From NCBI GenBank assembly GCA_944739405.2, contig OX123186.2, positions 40,533,551 through 40,597,550 on the forward strand: a DNA stretch of 64,000 bases, in the 5' to 3' direction. Origin of the DNA: Euclidia mi (lineage: Eukaryota > Arthropoda > Insecta > Lepidoptera > Erebidae). How positions within the stretch are numbered: position 1 is the stretch's first letter; every line of letters starts with the position of its first letter. The notes under the pieces are model-generated. The model saw only the letters and a list, made by a program, of their open reading frames with translations, was not told where the DNA came from and searched no databases. A program made the translations under genes and the position numbers. Shown piece by piece: positions 32,601-44,264 of this stretch.

Positions 32601-33202
32601 TGTCTAGAATTACCGTAGGCTTACTGGGAATTGGTTGTAGGCACAGTGGAAGCTAATTTATATTCATCCAGTTGTCCTAAAGCAATCAAATGTCTGACAC
32701 ATATTGCTGAGATTCTCAGCGATGACAAATTATAATGTAGTTATATGAAAATTTTACCTTATAGCTCCTGGTGATGTTCTTGAACTGGACCTATAGATTA
32801 ACTTATAATTTTGGCCAAAATAACAAGAGAATCAATAGATACCAGTTAACAATTCGGCGAAGTCCTTCTCCAGACCACGATGCACGTTAGCGGTTCACAA
32901 AACTTTTCACAAAAGTTCAATATGTCATCAATTTACAACAAACCTTGCCGGAAGTCAAAAGCGGCAATTACGTATTAAGTTAATTACAAGTTGATTCAAT
33001 TCGCGTAAATTCAAAGGGCGATCAATTTAATTTAGGTACAAGGCACGCGAGCTTGCAAACGGCGTGTTAATTTTTCAAGCGGAAGGACGGAAGAGACAGT
33101 TCAGTGTGACCATTGTCAGAAATTTTCAATAGGCTAAACAAAATGTTACTCAATCGATCTAATCGATTTGACTAATAATAAAAACTAATTCTATTTCAAA
33201 CA
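32601..33202 (-). repeat. BEL 3' LTR
   Basis: 602 bp, TG...CA ends. It differs from 39471-40072 at seven single bases, with no indels seen. Confidence 0.93.
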
Positions 33203-33233
33203 TCCACCCGCCCCGGACCGGCCTACCGGTCCG

Positions 33234-34055
33234 CTAATCGGTTGGTAGACGTGACAATGTTGCAACCGCTCTCCTCAGAATCGAACCGTCCACCAAGACC
33301 TCAGCAAATCGGGGAACTCCATCAGCCCCAGTTACCAAACGAAGGATGCGCCCCCTGCGCCATCTGAGTGGCGGAAGGTTAGCCTCCTTGATCAAAATGA
33401 GGTCACCAATCTTGGGTGGATCGGTCTTGTCGGTCCACTTAACGCGTTGCTGGAGTATGTGCAAATATTCCAAGTTCCAGCGTTTCCAAAAGCTCTGAGT
33501 AATCTGGCGTACCAATTCAAAACGCGAGAGACTACCATGTCTCGTATCAATATAGGGGTACTCAGGCAAGGCGACAAGTGGGCGACCAATCAAAAAATGG
33601 CCCGGCGTAAGGGCCTCCAAATCATTCGGATCTGAGGAGATCGGGCACAATGGCCGAGAGTTCAAAACGGCCTCAATCTTACAAAACACAGTTGCGAGTT
33701 CCTCAAATGTAAGGACAGATTCACCGATTGTCCTGTGCAAGTGTGTTTTGGCCGATTTTACGGCGGCCTCAAATATACCACCCCAGTGAGGACAATTTGG
33801 TGGGGAAAACAACCAATTTATCCCACGTCGGGCAAGCCTATCACCTATATCAGCTTTGTTGGTTTCAAGGAAATTAACAACATCATTCAAATAATTATAT
33901 GTGCCCTTGAAGTTAGTGCCGCAGTCAGAACGGATCAAGGAAGGCAGCCCTCTGCGGGATACAAATCTGTCAAATGTGGCTACAAACGCCTCGGTCGTAA
34001 GCGAGGAGACCAGTTCTAAGTGTACGGCCTTTGTGGAGAGGCAAACAAAACACAC
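33234..34055 (-). pseudogene. BEL integrase core and C-terminal domain
   Basis: Open frame beginning CFVCLSTKAVHLELVSSL, with the second catalytic Asp in LIRSDCGTNFKG and the Glu in PHWGGIFEAAVKSAK. A KWTDKTDPPKIGDLILIKEA region follows, then a C-terminal domain typical of Pao integrases (RILRLVTGADG). It would insert the cDNA. Its first catalytic Asp is in the preceding frame (34016-34819). A one-base deletion relative to BEL copy 2 near 34045 separates the two. Confidence 0.88.
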
Positions 34056-34819
34056 AAGTAGGCCTTAACAGTCTTGCTGTTTCGAAGTGTCGATGTTTTC
34101 ACCAAAAAGGGACCAGCGAAGTCCGTGCCAACACCGTCAAACGTCCTGCTTTCAGTTACGCGATCTGCCGGTAGGTCCCCCATCAAGGGCTGCATGGTAG
34201 AAGCCTTGAGCTTATAGCAAGGGATGCAGCGAAAGACTACACTCCGAATAACTCTTCGGGCAGACAAGATCCAAAATTCGCGTTGCAAAATGGCCAACAA
34301 AGCATTACAACCAGCATGCGAATTTTTAAAGTGACGGTCAGTTACCAACAAGCGTACCAAATGACCGTCCTTAGGTAACAAAAGGGGGTGACGAGCCCCG
34401 TAAGGGAGGTTGGCGTTCTTGAGACGCCCTCCAACGCGCAAGAGACCCGTATCGTCCAAAAAGGGGTTCAATTTAGATACAGCTCCCGAAAATTTCGATC
34501 TCCCTGATTTAAGGATAGCAATCTCCTGCTCAAAATGCGCCAATTGCACACAACGAACCCAAAAGGTGAGAGACTCCTGTCGTTCCTGTGGTGAGAGAAA
34601 CTGTGTCAGTCGTTTCTGTTGTGGGTGCCTAAAATTAAAAACAAAACGCTTTATCCAAGCAGTGACACCTACCAACTTGTCGAGGGAGCTGTAACGATTT
34701 AACAAAAAATCGGGGTTGAAGGCGCATTCCACCTTCTCAAGAGCGAGTGTTCGTAGACCCGGCAAATTTGAAGTATACAAAACTGGCGTTCGAGGCCAAT
34801 CAATTTCTGGTCGACTCAA
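34016..34819 (-). pseudogene. BEL connection region and integrase N-terminus
   Basis: Starts after two stops at about 34820-34834. Contains the post-RNase H connection region, the HHCC zinc-binding region (H in LLVTDRHFKNSHAGCN, CC in FRCIPCYKLK) and the first integrase Asp in GVGTDFAGPF. The frame ends in a shifted stretch at 34016-34060. The intact frame in BEL copy 2 at the same place confirms the frameshift. Confidence 0.85.
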
Positions 34820-34831
34820 CTATTCCGGACC

Positions 34832-35806
34832 TCACCACAGCGAATGACCTATCAAACTAGGCGTCAAGCATGCGCGCGAGGCACAATCAGCGGGGTTGAG
34901 CTCACCTGGCACGTGTCTCCAAATAAGTTTGACTTCGGATTTCTGGATTTGGGAAACGCGATTAGCGACAAATACCTCCAAGGTGTGAACAGAAGCCTTC
35001 AACCAACAAAGAACAATTTGGCTGTCTGTCCAGGCGTAGGTCCCATTAATACAAATGCTTTTACCCAAAGTGTTAGACACGTGGTTCAATAAGCGTACAA
35101 GTAGTGCTGCTCCCGAGAGCTCCAATTTCGGAATGGTCAGAGATGTCCGAAGGGGTGCAACCTTGCTCTTTGCCATGATCAGGGAAACCCTCACCTGACC
35201 TGATGCAATAACTGTGCGCAAGTACACCACGGCCGCGTGACCACGTTCCGAGGCATCACAAAACCCGTGAAGGGTGGCCTTGTACTTCCCGGGAGGAAGG
35301 ATGGGACGAGGCAAGGAGATCTCGTTGACGGCAGGAAGTGAGGATACAAAGGAGGTCCATTCCTCAACAAGAGTGCCGTGCAGAGGTTCGTCCCAGGTCA
35401 ATCCTGCTGTCCAAAGCTTCTGCAAGAAGCATTTTGCCCAAAATATAATTGGACAGATCCAACCGTTCGGATCAAAGGTTCTGGCGACAGTAGACAATAC
35501 GAGACGTTTAGTCCAAGAACACGGCAATTTCAAGTCTACGTTATATGTAAAGATGTCTTGGACTGGTCTGTACTGAACGCCGAGAACAGCCATCATGGCG
35601 GGGTTGTCAACAATCTCAAACAAATGTGGATCTTGCTGATGATCCTTTGGCAAGCCTTCCAAAAGCGCTGGTGAGTTGGAAATCCATTTACGCAACTCAT
35701 AACCAGCGGAGGCCAAAATACCTATCAATTCGTCCCGCAGGAGGATCGCCTCGTCCGCTGTGGAGGCGCCCAAGCAAATGTCATCGACGTAAATATCGTC
35801 TTTCAA
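34832..35806 (-). pseudogene. BEL RT C-terminal half and RNase H
   Basis: Encodes IYVDDICLGA with the catalytic AspAsp, the thumb region, and RNase H motifs HGFCDASERGHAAVVYL (Asp) and TYAWTDSQIVLCWL (Asp), ending RHVPGELNPADCASR. The Met at 35806 is internal: the preceding RT half is in a different frame (35855-36748). A stop (TGA) ends it at 34832, and a second stop (TAG) follows five codons later. Confidence 0.88.
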
Positions 35807-35854
35807 GATGGCGGAGGCTCGTGGGAAACGTAAGCCTTCGCGGTCTGCGAGCTC

Positions 35855-36748
35855 TCAAAGAGAACGTATTGCCAAGTAGGGGCTTGACCTTAACCCGTAC
35901 GTATTAGTATTGAGCTCGTAGACGACCATGGGATCGCGAGGAGACTCTCTCCAAAGGATCAGCTGGAAGCGACGGTCATCAGGGTGGATAATCGTCTGCC
36001 TGAACATCATTTTTATGTCGGCCACAAAGACAACCTGATGTCGTCGGAAGCTGGTGATGACGTCACAAAGGTTCTTGACCAACTTGGGACCAGAATGCAA
36101 GCACTGGTTCAAGGATACGCCTGTTGAAGTCTGCGCAGAACCATCAAACACTGTGCGCAGCTTGCCAGTCGATGGCTTCAATACCGCATGATGCGGGAGA
36201 AAGTAATGCTCCACCGAACGCCAATCCAAAGTTGACACTGACATGTGTCCCAATTGTTCATATTCTCTCATGAACTCAATGTACTTCTGTCTGAGCTCCG
36301 GATCACGACCCATGCGGCGCTCCATAGCCAACAATCTCTTTTCGGCTAAAGGTCGTGACTCACCAAGCGGAGGCCGAACAGACAAGAAGGGTAGCCTCGT
36401 AATAATCCGACCAGAACGGAGTCGACCAGTGTTGTTCTGGAAGAACAGCTCGCACTCCTCATGTTCTGGATTCAAACGGGCAGCTTGAAGGGGCTCCTCT
36501 ACCTCCCAAAACCTCTGAACTGCATCAGAGAGAGCAGAGCCTACAGCCAACAAATTATCAAATTCGGGTGGAGGGGGGTCCCTAGGTACAGGTCCCATCA
36601 AAGCAAATCCAAATATGGTCGGGATGGCAGTCAAACCATTTGGCACCAAGACCCGTTTCCCATCAATCAAAATTCCACCGAGGACATCAGAGCCAATCAA
36701 CAAGTCGATTTGTCCCGGTGTGTCAAATTTGGGGTCTGCCAGTTCCAA
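35855..36748 (-). pseudogene. BEL protease C-terminus and RT N-terminal half
   Basis: Begins with the end of the protease (DLLIGSDVLGGILI), then a linker (EHEECELFFQNNTGRLRSGR), and the RT fingers and early palm: HHAVLKPSTGKLRTVFDGSA, QVVFVADIKMMFRQ (first catalytic Asp), and LILWRESPRDPMVVYELN. It ends at 35855 in a frame change just before the YVDD segment. It is separated from the protease frame by an in-frame TAG near 36760. Confidence 0.87.
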
Positions 36749-36757
36749 TCCCGAAGT

Positions 36758-37090
36758 CTAATTCACCACAGCAGCGGGTAGCTGTTTCTGTGGGTGCATA
36801 CCCAAAATATTCTTCAACACAATAGCCGAGGTTTTAATCCTCGGGTGTGAAGATTCAACAGGGCCAAACAAAACCTTAACTTGCCCTTCAACATTAGAGG
36901 CTACGTCCCCTATGCCCCGTATACAATTTGGAAAAGAGCCCATATTTAGTTTAACCTGCCCTACCAAATAAGTGGAAACAATGCAACCTTGTGAACCTGT
37001 GTCCAATATAGCACGGACAACAACAGAGGTCCCCATGGGTCCCCAGACCCTAACAGCAACCGTTGGTAGGATAACGGTCTCAATGGGGGA
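36758..37090 (-). pseudogene. BEL aspartic protease
   Basis: Contains the active-site triplet in RAILDTGSQGCIVS, with a following GQVKLNMG region and a C-terminal hydrophobic segment. The open frame extends upstream to a TAG at about 37121. The protease would cut Gag-Pol during particle maturation. The Met at 37036 is internal. Confidence 0.8.
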
Positions 37091-37098
37091 GGTTGGAG

Positions 37099-37692
37099 TT
37101 ATAGGGCAGGGGTCAATGACCTATTGTTGCCTGGGCGGCGACCGTTGGCCAGGACCTGGCAAGTCAAAATGAGGGTGCGGCTTGAAGTCCTCAAAAGCGC
37201 GATGACTCGATCCGCGCGCCATCTGTGGGGGGTCATAGTGACGCACCCGCCCAAAACGAGGTGGGCGCGAGTCAAGGCGGGGACGCTCCGCCAAAGGAGG
37301 GGAATACCTGGGGCAGCAGTCATGGTGCTGGTGACGTTGCGCGGTCGCACATTCAGGTGCGCGAGAGAGAGATCCAAGCGGGGCGAGTGGCGATCAACTG
37401 AGCGAGGCGACTCTCGGCTACGCGCCGGTGAGCCTCGGCTGCCACCTTCAAAACACCCGCCCGTGCGCGGCGTCGGCTGGTTGGACAAGCGGCCAACCTC
37501 TCTGGCATTCATACAAAGAATGTCCAAATGCTGTCCTCCACAGTGAGGACAGGGGCGAGAATTTGGGCAGTCTCGCTGGTAGTGGGACCCCAAACAAAAG
37601 AAGCAAAGGCGGCGGGCATTCGCGATGCGCCTACGAGAGGCGACATGCAGGTCCAAGAATGCCCTACAACTGGCCGTTCTGTGCCCCGTGAC
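37099..37692 (-). pseudogene. BEL gag C-terminus with zinc knuckles
   Basis: Encodes RRLCFFCLGSHYQRDCPNS and PCPHCGGQHLDILC, two Cys/His knuckles of the nucleocapsid. An Arg/Pro/Ser-rich tail follows. In the last 250 bp another frame looks more authentic (RFGRVRHYDPPQMARG) and leads to CAA-TAG-GTC at 37119-37127 and then to the protease. A frame change therefore lies upstream of about 37260. Confidence 0.75.
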
Positions 37693-38730
37693 CTAGCAGT
37701 AGGAGCACTCCACTGGGCTCTGCGTGACTGCAAAGCGAGGAGGGCGCCGGTCAACATTGGCTCGAGTGTGAACGCGAGCCTGCTCCTTGACCTTGGGCGG
37801 CTGCGTCTTAGCCGGCGTGTCATCACCGGAGTTGTCCAAGACCCGGCACTCATCCTCCAGGAACCTCTCCAGGTCAGCAAAGGGGGGCAGATGGGTCGCG
37901 CTATCCCCACCAAAGCGCTGCTCAAAACGCGACCTCAGGTCGGCAGGCAGCTTTTTCAGCACAATGTGCACCAATAGATAGGACCATTGGTCCACGGGCA
38001 GGTCAAGGCACTTAAGTGCATTGATGGCCACCAAAAGCGGGTTCAAAAGTTGGGTGCGCAACCCAGAGACCCGGGTGAGCGTCGGCAAACCCAAAATCTG
38101 CTCGATGTGCGTGTCGGCGAGGCCACGCTTATTATGGTACCTACGGGTAATTAGGTCCCGAGCCGTCTGGTACGCCTCGTCAGACACGGGCAGATGCTGG
38201 ATGAGGCCCTTAGCCTCCCCATCCAGAACCGACATTAGATAGGCCAACTTTTGTGCCGGCCGAAGGTCAGCCCTATCATTGACTAGGCTGTCGAACAAAT
38301 TAACGAAGCCCAGGTAGCTTCCTAGGCAGCCATCAAAATGGGGGAGGTCCAAAGTAGGGAGCCTACTCACCAGCCCCGGTGCTGACCTAGGAAGCTCCTG
38401 CTTCAGGCCGGGTTGCCCTTCCCTATCTGCAACTAGTTGTCTCGCACTATTGGAGACAGCATCATACAGGTCTAAGACCTGGGCATAGTCTTCACTGACC
38501 TTATTTCGCTGGTCAGCGGTGAAATCATTGATTGACACTTCAAGACAGCAAGTGCTGAAAGTGCGGAATTGCTGTTCCACACTTGCCAGGCGATCGTCAA
38601 TCCGCTCGTACCTCTGAAGTAAGGCCTGCTGGCGATCAGGCCGGTTCACTAAAGCACTGGCCTAGGCAAACCAGCGCAAATCTGATGCAATAGCACCAGC
38701 AGCCGCACGCAAGTCCTTGATAGCTGACAT
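37693..38730 (-). pseudogene. BEL gag
   Basis: The natural start is probably the ATG at 38730 (MSAIKDLRAAAGAIA...). An in-frame TAG occurs at codon 23 (38664-38662). Beyond it the frame is open to 37693, with a coiled N-terminal region (RYERIDDRLASVEQQFRTFS) and the Pao gag core (FDGCLGSYLGFVNLFDSLV, KLAYLMSVLDGEAKGLIQHL). A second TAG lies inside the first zinc knuckle (CSYC-stop), followed by the His and Cys of that knuckle in the same frame. Gag would form the particle. Confidence 0.85.
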
Positions 38731-39470
38731 AATCAAAATTCAAAAGAGTCCAGACAAGCGTTAAATAAAATTAACAATCAAAACTTAATTTTTCTTAATT
38801 CTTTGAAACCAACAAAGTATTAGCCTGTTTACTGCAAGTGCAGGCAAGTGACAGGTATCTACTGTCCAACAAAATTAATAATTTCAATATATATTGACAC
38901 AAGACAAAGTCAAAGTTATCAAAAGTTGAACCTTCGAATAAGTTAATTAAAGTTAAATATTCAAATAAATTAACTAATTACTTACAACAGACAGACTGGC
39001 TGTGTTATTTGAGATATACAATAGTAAGTAAGCACAGAATATGTGTTACCTAACAATAATTATTATCTATATTTATAACAAGACTTAACAATGTAAGGTT
39101 CAAACTTAATATATCAATGTATGCAATAAACTAAATCAATTGATACATATAACTGATATGTATTCAATCAAAGTGACTCATTAATAGTAACAGCAACAAA
39201 TTTAAGTTAGATTTTTCAACAATACAAATCAACAATTACTGATTGAGGTTATGTGTGACAATGTGTTTCAAATTATCTAGGTCAACTTATACAATTAAAT
39301 ATTATGTATTTTAGACAATAACTGACCTGACAAACACTACAATACTGTCTACAAGGTGAGATATATAGCTCATACAACACCAATCTGAGTTCAGATACAA
39401 TCAACGGCTAAGCTAAACTTGTAAGTATACAATATAGGCACAGTTAACCACGCTCTTGCTATCAAAGTTA
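38731..39470 (-). other. BEL 5' leader
   Basis: Non-coding AT-rich leader between gag and the 5' LTR; it matches 54450-55050 of BEL copy 2 in blocks (for example cagacagactggctgtgtta). Directly next to the LTR the minus strand reads taactttgatagcaagagcg, a likely tRNA primer-binding region, identity uncertain. Confidence 0.65.
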
Positions 39471-40072
39471 TGTCTAGAATTACCGTAGGCTTACTGGGAA
39501 TTGGTTGTAGGCACAGTGGAAGCTAATTTATATTCATCCAGTTGTCCTAAAGCAATCAAATGTCTGACACATATTGCTGAGATTCTCAGCGATGACAAAT
39601 TATAATGTATTTATATGAAAATTTTACCTTATAGCGCCTGGTGATGTTCTTGAAGTGGACCTATAGATTAACTTATAATTTTGGCCAAAATAACAAGAGA
39701 ATCAATAGATACCAGTTAACAATTCGGCGAAGTCCTTCTCCAGACCACGATGCACGTTAGCGGTTCACAAAACTTTTCACAAAAGTTCAATATGTCATCA
39801 ATTTACAACAAACCTTGCCGGAAGTCAAAAGCGGCAATTACGTATTAAGTTAATTACAAGTTGATTCAATTCGCGTTAATTCAAAGGGCGATCAATTTAA
39901 TTTAGGTACAAGGCACGCGAGCTTGCAAACGGCGTGTTAATTTTTCAAGCGGAAGGACGGAAGAGACAGTTCAGTGTGACCATTGTCAGAAAATTTCAAT
40001 AGACTAAACAAAATGTTACTCAATCGATCTAATCGATTTGACTTATAATAAAAACTAATTCTATTTCAAACA
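39471..40072 (-). repeat. BEL 5' LTR
   Basis: 602 bp with TG...CA ends, paired with 32601-33202. It would contain the promoter of the element on the minus strand. Confidence 0.93.
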
Positions 40073-40077
40073 GCATG

Positions 40078-40544
40078 TTAATCCTATAAGTAACTAAAAT
40101 TATTACAGCCAGTGTTTTTCTATTGAGTAATTTACTTGAGTGCATTCCAGAAATAACTAAAAGATAAATATACTGATTCTTTTTCCCAAACAATAAATTA
40201 AACAAAAAGAACATTAGCAATTAGCAAAGCATTATAAAATGAAGCGAATTTTTTTTAATCGTTACACTTACAAGAATTTCAAACGAATGAAGTAATAACA
40301 GCTGCCAGAGACGGTAGCAGTAGACGCTAAATTTCCTGTAGCCACTCAGCAGGAAGACTAAAAGCCCCCATTCACGTTCCGACTTCACTTCCAATCAGTC
40401 GGCTACAGGGTCGGCTTACTTCGCCATATTGTTTTAAGCTTCATTTTGTAAAAAAAATCATATATTTTAAACTGTATCACTGGCATTGATTTTACATATA
40501 GTTTATAAAGTGTAAAAATAATTATATAATAATAATTAATATCA
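40078..40544. other. Intergenic DNA, no feature recognised
   Basis: AT-rich; no coding or repeat match. Confidence 0.4.
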
Positions 40545-40618
40545 CACAAACACAACACCACCTAGTCCCAAAGTATGTTCCTAAGTTGAAGTTGTGCTAT
40601 GGGTACTTACTAGACATT
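40545..40618 (-). mobile_element. Third-family SINE tail fragment
   Basis: Contains atcacacaaacacaacacca, cctagtcccaaagtatgtt and gtgctatgggtacttactag. It corresponds to the 3' end of the SINE at 31835-32100 in the same orientation. Confidence 0.6.
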
Positions 40619-40619
40619 A

Positions 40620-41235
40620 GAAAATCCCCCCCGTTGGATCTCTACCTTCTCGTGGTGGGGGGCTCAGTAACCGTGACTTCGACACCCGCGGTGAAGCTAA
40701 GAGCGATCCCGGGAGTGGACGCTCCGCGTGGGCTTGGAGGGGCCTGCGCAGGATGCGTCCAAAGGTGCGGGTGCGGGGGACAGTTCTGTCTGTCCCTCGC
40801 AGTCGGGCGCGGTCGCGGGAGGAGAGGCGTGTCAGTGTTGCGTTGCCGCGCGCCCTATCTCCCGCGACCAAATGGGGGCACACCATTGTTGCATTGCGGT
40901 GGGGCCGCAGAGGAAGAGGAGATGCGGTGTTGCCAGGTTGCCGTCCTCCCTGTGCTCTGCGGCCGCTGGGTGTTTTGGCAGCGGAGCCCAACACCTTCAT
41001 TCGCTGCCAAGGGAGTTTTTTTCGGAGCCCGCTTGTTCATCTGGCGGGCCAATTCCCGTCGGTGGGTAGCAACGAATGCTTCGGCAATACCCGACCCTCC
41101 GACACACGGGTACATCGGGTTGGTTTTTAGTAAGTAAGAGTCTGACATTCCGCTTCGCCTTCCCCCAGGGTGGAGATGAGGATGAGGAATCCATGAGGAT
41201 TTTCCAACCCAACACCACAAAAAAAAGACAATGGA
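40620..41235. repeat. GC-rich block, probable retroelement fragment
   Basis: An abrupt GC-rich island in AT-rich surroundings. It includes gttggatctctaccttctcg, ggtggggggctcagtaaccg, caatacccgaccctccgaca and agtaagagtctgacattccg. Frames in all phases stay open because stops are rare in GC-rich DNA, and none contains a known domain. From memory, the right part resembles a common lepidopteran repeat. It adjoins a SINE tail at 40618. No other copy lies in the window. Confidence 0.4.
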
Positions 41236-42570
41236 TAAAGTAAGCACCGATCGTCCATCACGTCGATGCAATTTGTATCAAATATTATCGGTGCTAAGAC
41301 GTACACACGTAACACTACAACGCTTTGTCTGATTCACAGGATTTGAGCAAGCTTTCCCAAGCTTAAGCCTTTCAAAGCGGAGATAGACTAAAGAGGTGGG
41401 CTTAAGTACCATCAATACGTACAAAGTCAAAGTCAAAGTTAAAGTTAAGTACCATCAATACGTACATACGTGTACTATAAATGCTAACGAACGCTAACAA
41501 GGAAATAGAGCATAATATTGCTAGGGTGTTGATTGTGATTTCAAAGTTGTGTAGTGTGAAGCACATGTGATTATTGTGATTTATCTTCTCTTTATTATTT
41601 CTGCAGCGCCGGTCTCGTGGGTGTCGTACAATTCAACAAATGATAGCCTTTGTACTTTACTGATGTGTCCATGAGCTATTTTACAAAAAAATTGCAAAAT
41701 TTCATTAAAAATTATACAGTTGTTTTTGCTAGATAGACTAACAAACATCCAACCCTGCATTTTTTATGTTTATAATTTCGAATGAAAACGAAATCATAGG
41801 TTAGGTAAAGTTAATTTTACACATTTTCACGGGTGAGATATTTAAGCAACGTGCTTGAATAGTTACACTAAAGCTTTAAATATGTACACTAAAATATCCG
41901 GACGATGATGGCTTTAACATTGGATCATTAATATTTTTTTATAAATTATTCCATCAGTGAAAGAGCCTTCTGGCTGCTCTAACGTAATTAAAATAGCTTA
42001 GTTTCAAAATTTCCAAGAATCATAAGCTAACAAAGGCACATTGAGTAAAAAAAATAACCTGCAATAAAAGGTGTCAAAGTGACTTCATAAAAATTCACAT
42101 TTGCCAATTGTAGTAACACTACTCGTAATAAGTACGATAACAGCAAGTTATCTATCCGGCCAACATTTTTATAAATATCTTCGGCAAACTGCCAACGTTC
42201 AAAAGATCGATATTAAAGAGTTTGATCTCACGAAAATACTTGTGGTGAAAGTGTAATACCAGACTCGACACACTAACCAACCCGCAAGCATTAAAAGTTT
42301 CATAATAACAGTGATTGCTGAGTGCCGTAAAGGAATTAAGACAAAGGCGAATTTAATCTCAAGTATTGATCAAAATCATACACAAATAGAGGCGTACATT
42401 TGTGTGCAACGTTTCCCGTGAATATGCTTAGCTGAAAGTGGATTCTAGTGTTAGGAACTTACTCCAAAACTCTGCATCGATATCGCACACATTTAAATAA
42501 TCGTAGCAGTTATATATTTCTGTATAACCGGTAAGCTATCGTACCTGAACTTTATTTTTGATAAGCAAAA
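41236..42570. other. Intergenic DNA, no feature recognised
   Basis: AT-rich. A short cluster of caaagtcaaagtcaaagtta repeats lies near 41421. No gene seen. Confidence 0.4.
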
Positions 42571-42579
42571 CAACGTCAA

Positions 42580-42780
42580 CTACAAAATAGTTGGCCGCAA
42601 TTCAAAAACGAAGAACTGCGCTCTGTTTTCTGGAAATATTGACAGGGGTATCGCGACGTCGACTCGATAAAAAGGCAAGCGATATGAAATCTCGTGGGTT
42701 TGATTTGACACCGCGGTAATTGTGCATCCCTTGTTGAGGACGTTGTACCCGACGTCTAATGCGATAAGCTGGGCCTCGCT
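42580..42780 (-). CDS. Candidate terminal exon of an unknown host gene
   Basis: On the minus strand, ctag at 42784-42781 could be a 3' splice acceptor. From 42780 the frame is open for 66 codons to a TAG at 42582-42580. It includes IALDVGYNVLNKGCTITAV, NQTHEISYRLPFYRVDVAIP and IFPENRAQFFVFELRP. Codon third positions are strongly G/C-rich in the first 30 codons, unlike the AT-rich neighbourhood. An AATAAA lies about 25 bases after the stop on the same strand. The protein is not one I recognise. A second overlapping frame (42808-42602) is also open but looks less protein-like. Could be host, an unrecognised transposon, or chance. Confidence 0.35.
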   Translation of the reverse strand, partial: SEAQLIALDVGYNVLNKGCTITAVSNQTHEISYRLPFYRVDVAIPLSIFPENRAQFFVFELRPTIL

Positions 42781-42784
42781 CTAG

Positions 42785-44259
42785 AATTTTGTGCACGTCC
42801 CAAAGCACATTTTCACATACATCTCGGTAAACGATAAGGCAAATAACGAGCTACGATACTCTTGATTACAAAATATACATAAGGCAAACAACCCTTTTAT
42901 TGTCACTGACAATCGAATAAAACATTGTACGGATACGATTATGCAAATGGCTACCTTTTTTGTTCAAAATAAATATGATGTTTCTATAAAAATTAAGTTC
43001 TTTGAACTCATTAAGTCACAAATTATTAGAATATTTTTGTAATAGCCTTCTAAAAAAACACAACTTTTATAGTGAAACGTGTATCGAATTTACCAAAAAA
43101 AGGAAAATAGTAGTGATATATGGGTGGGAATGGAGAGTAATAATTAGTAGAAGAGCGCCTTTTAATATTTAAGTCTTTTACTTTACAAACATGGTCAGCT
43201 TTTCATTACATTTTCAAATGCAAATTATATTTATTCAGTCTATCGTATATATTCAAAAGCTGCGAAGCCCAAAGTCTGAGCGGCCATCGGCCTCCAAGGT
43301 ATTGAAATTGGATGCAACCAAAATTACGATAGGACGATAATGATGATAGTATAAAGATCTCAAAGCATAACTATCAAAACCATTCTCTTTCAAACTCAGG
43401 ATATAAGTACTCTTAAGGTCATGCAAGCTGAGACATGCCACACTGTGATAAATTGGCGTAAGCCCGCTACGAAGGACAGAAGTGTGGTAATTTTTCGTGT
43501 GGAGGTGGATCTGCCTTCGAATGTCATGTATAGTTGAGTGATGAACGGAGCTTGCTACTAGGATGTTCTATTGCGAAACGAAAAAAAAATGAGACAAATT
43601 GTCCTATGTGATGACCCCGGCTTCTCACTAGTTTATTTACAAATGGAAATTAACGAATATTGTTTCAAAACAGGATCTGCCTAAATATTTTTTTAACACA
43701 GCTGATATTTTGCCTCGGCACAAATAGTCTGATGGGGAGGTACTTTTACTTTTTGTCTTGTTGTCAAATACGATCCTGTTTTGTATTACCGAGACCAAAG
43801 TTTAAATTATGTATGCATAAATTGACCTTTAACCTCGACTTGTATGTTAATGTCCTTATTTATATTTTTCTCTTCCACTGAGTAAACTCGTATGTAAAGG
43901 CATAGCTATTACATTAATGCTCCATTGAACTACTTTTGCTGGAAAATACTAATAACATAGACAATAAATAAGCAATGCGAAAGGTTAGCAATTCTGATAT
44001 CCTGTGTTATTGCATAGCACTCCGGATCTATGAAATGTGGATACGGGTAACAGGGTTTCGTTGGGAATAAATAGTATAAGACATATCAAATAGCTTTGAA
44101 TGCAATAATTAATTGTTATTTATGGGGAATGTAACATCAATGTGGTACATTAAAGAGTTGCAAAGGATAATATTGATAAGATTCCTACGGAACATAAGTG
44201 GGTTGCTGGCAATCACACGCACCACAGAAAAATCCAAAAAATTTTAACGTTGTCATGTT
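42785..44259. other. Intergenic DNA, no feature recognised
   Basis: A minus-strand frame at 43253-43441 is open for 62 codons without a recognisable domain. Nothing else found. Confidence 0.4.
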
Positions 44260-44264
44260 ATTTA

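Larger units (their letters stand above)
32601..40072 (-). mobile_element. BEL/Pao LTR retrotransposon, full length but disabled
   Basis: A 7,472-bp element on the minus strand between two 602-bp LTRs, flanked by the 5-bp duplication GCATG (32596-32600 and 40073-40077). Order on the minus strand: gag with zinc knuckles, aspartic protease, RT, RNase H, integrase. A purine-rich tract (ggggcgggtgga) directly precedes the 3' LTR at 33203-33214. The LTRs differ at 7 of 602 positions by eye. The coding region carries several stops and at least two frame changes, so it cannot make its proteins unaided. Confidence 0.93.

Noticed and set aside
40586..41137. Gene in the GC-rich block
   Set aside because: Long frames occur in all phases on both strands because stops are rare; composition is Gly/Arg/Pro-rich with no domain.
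43253..43441. Host exon on the minus strand
   Set aside because: Open for 62 codons, but codon composition is AT-rich like the surroundings and no splice or domain evidence was found.
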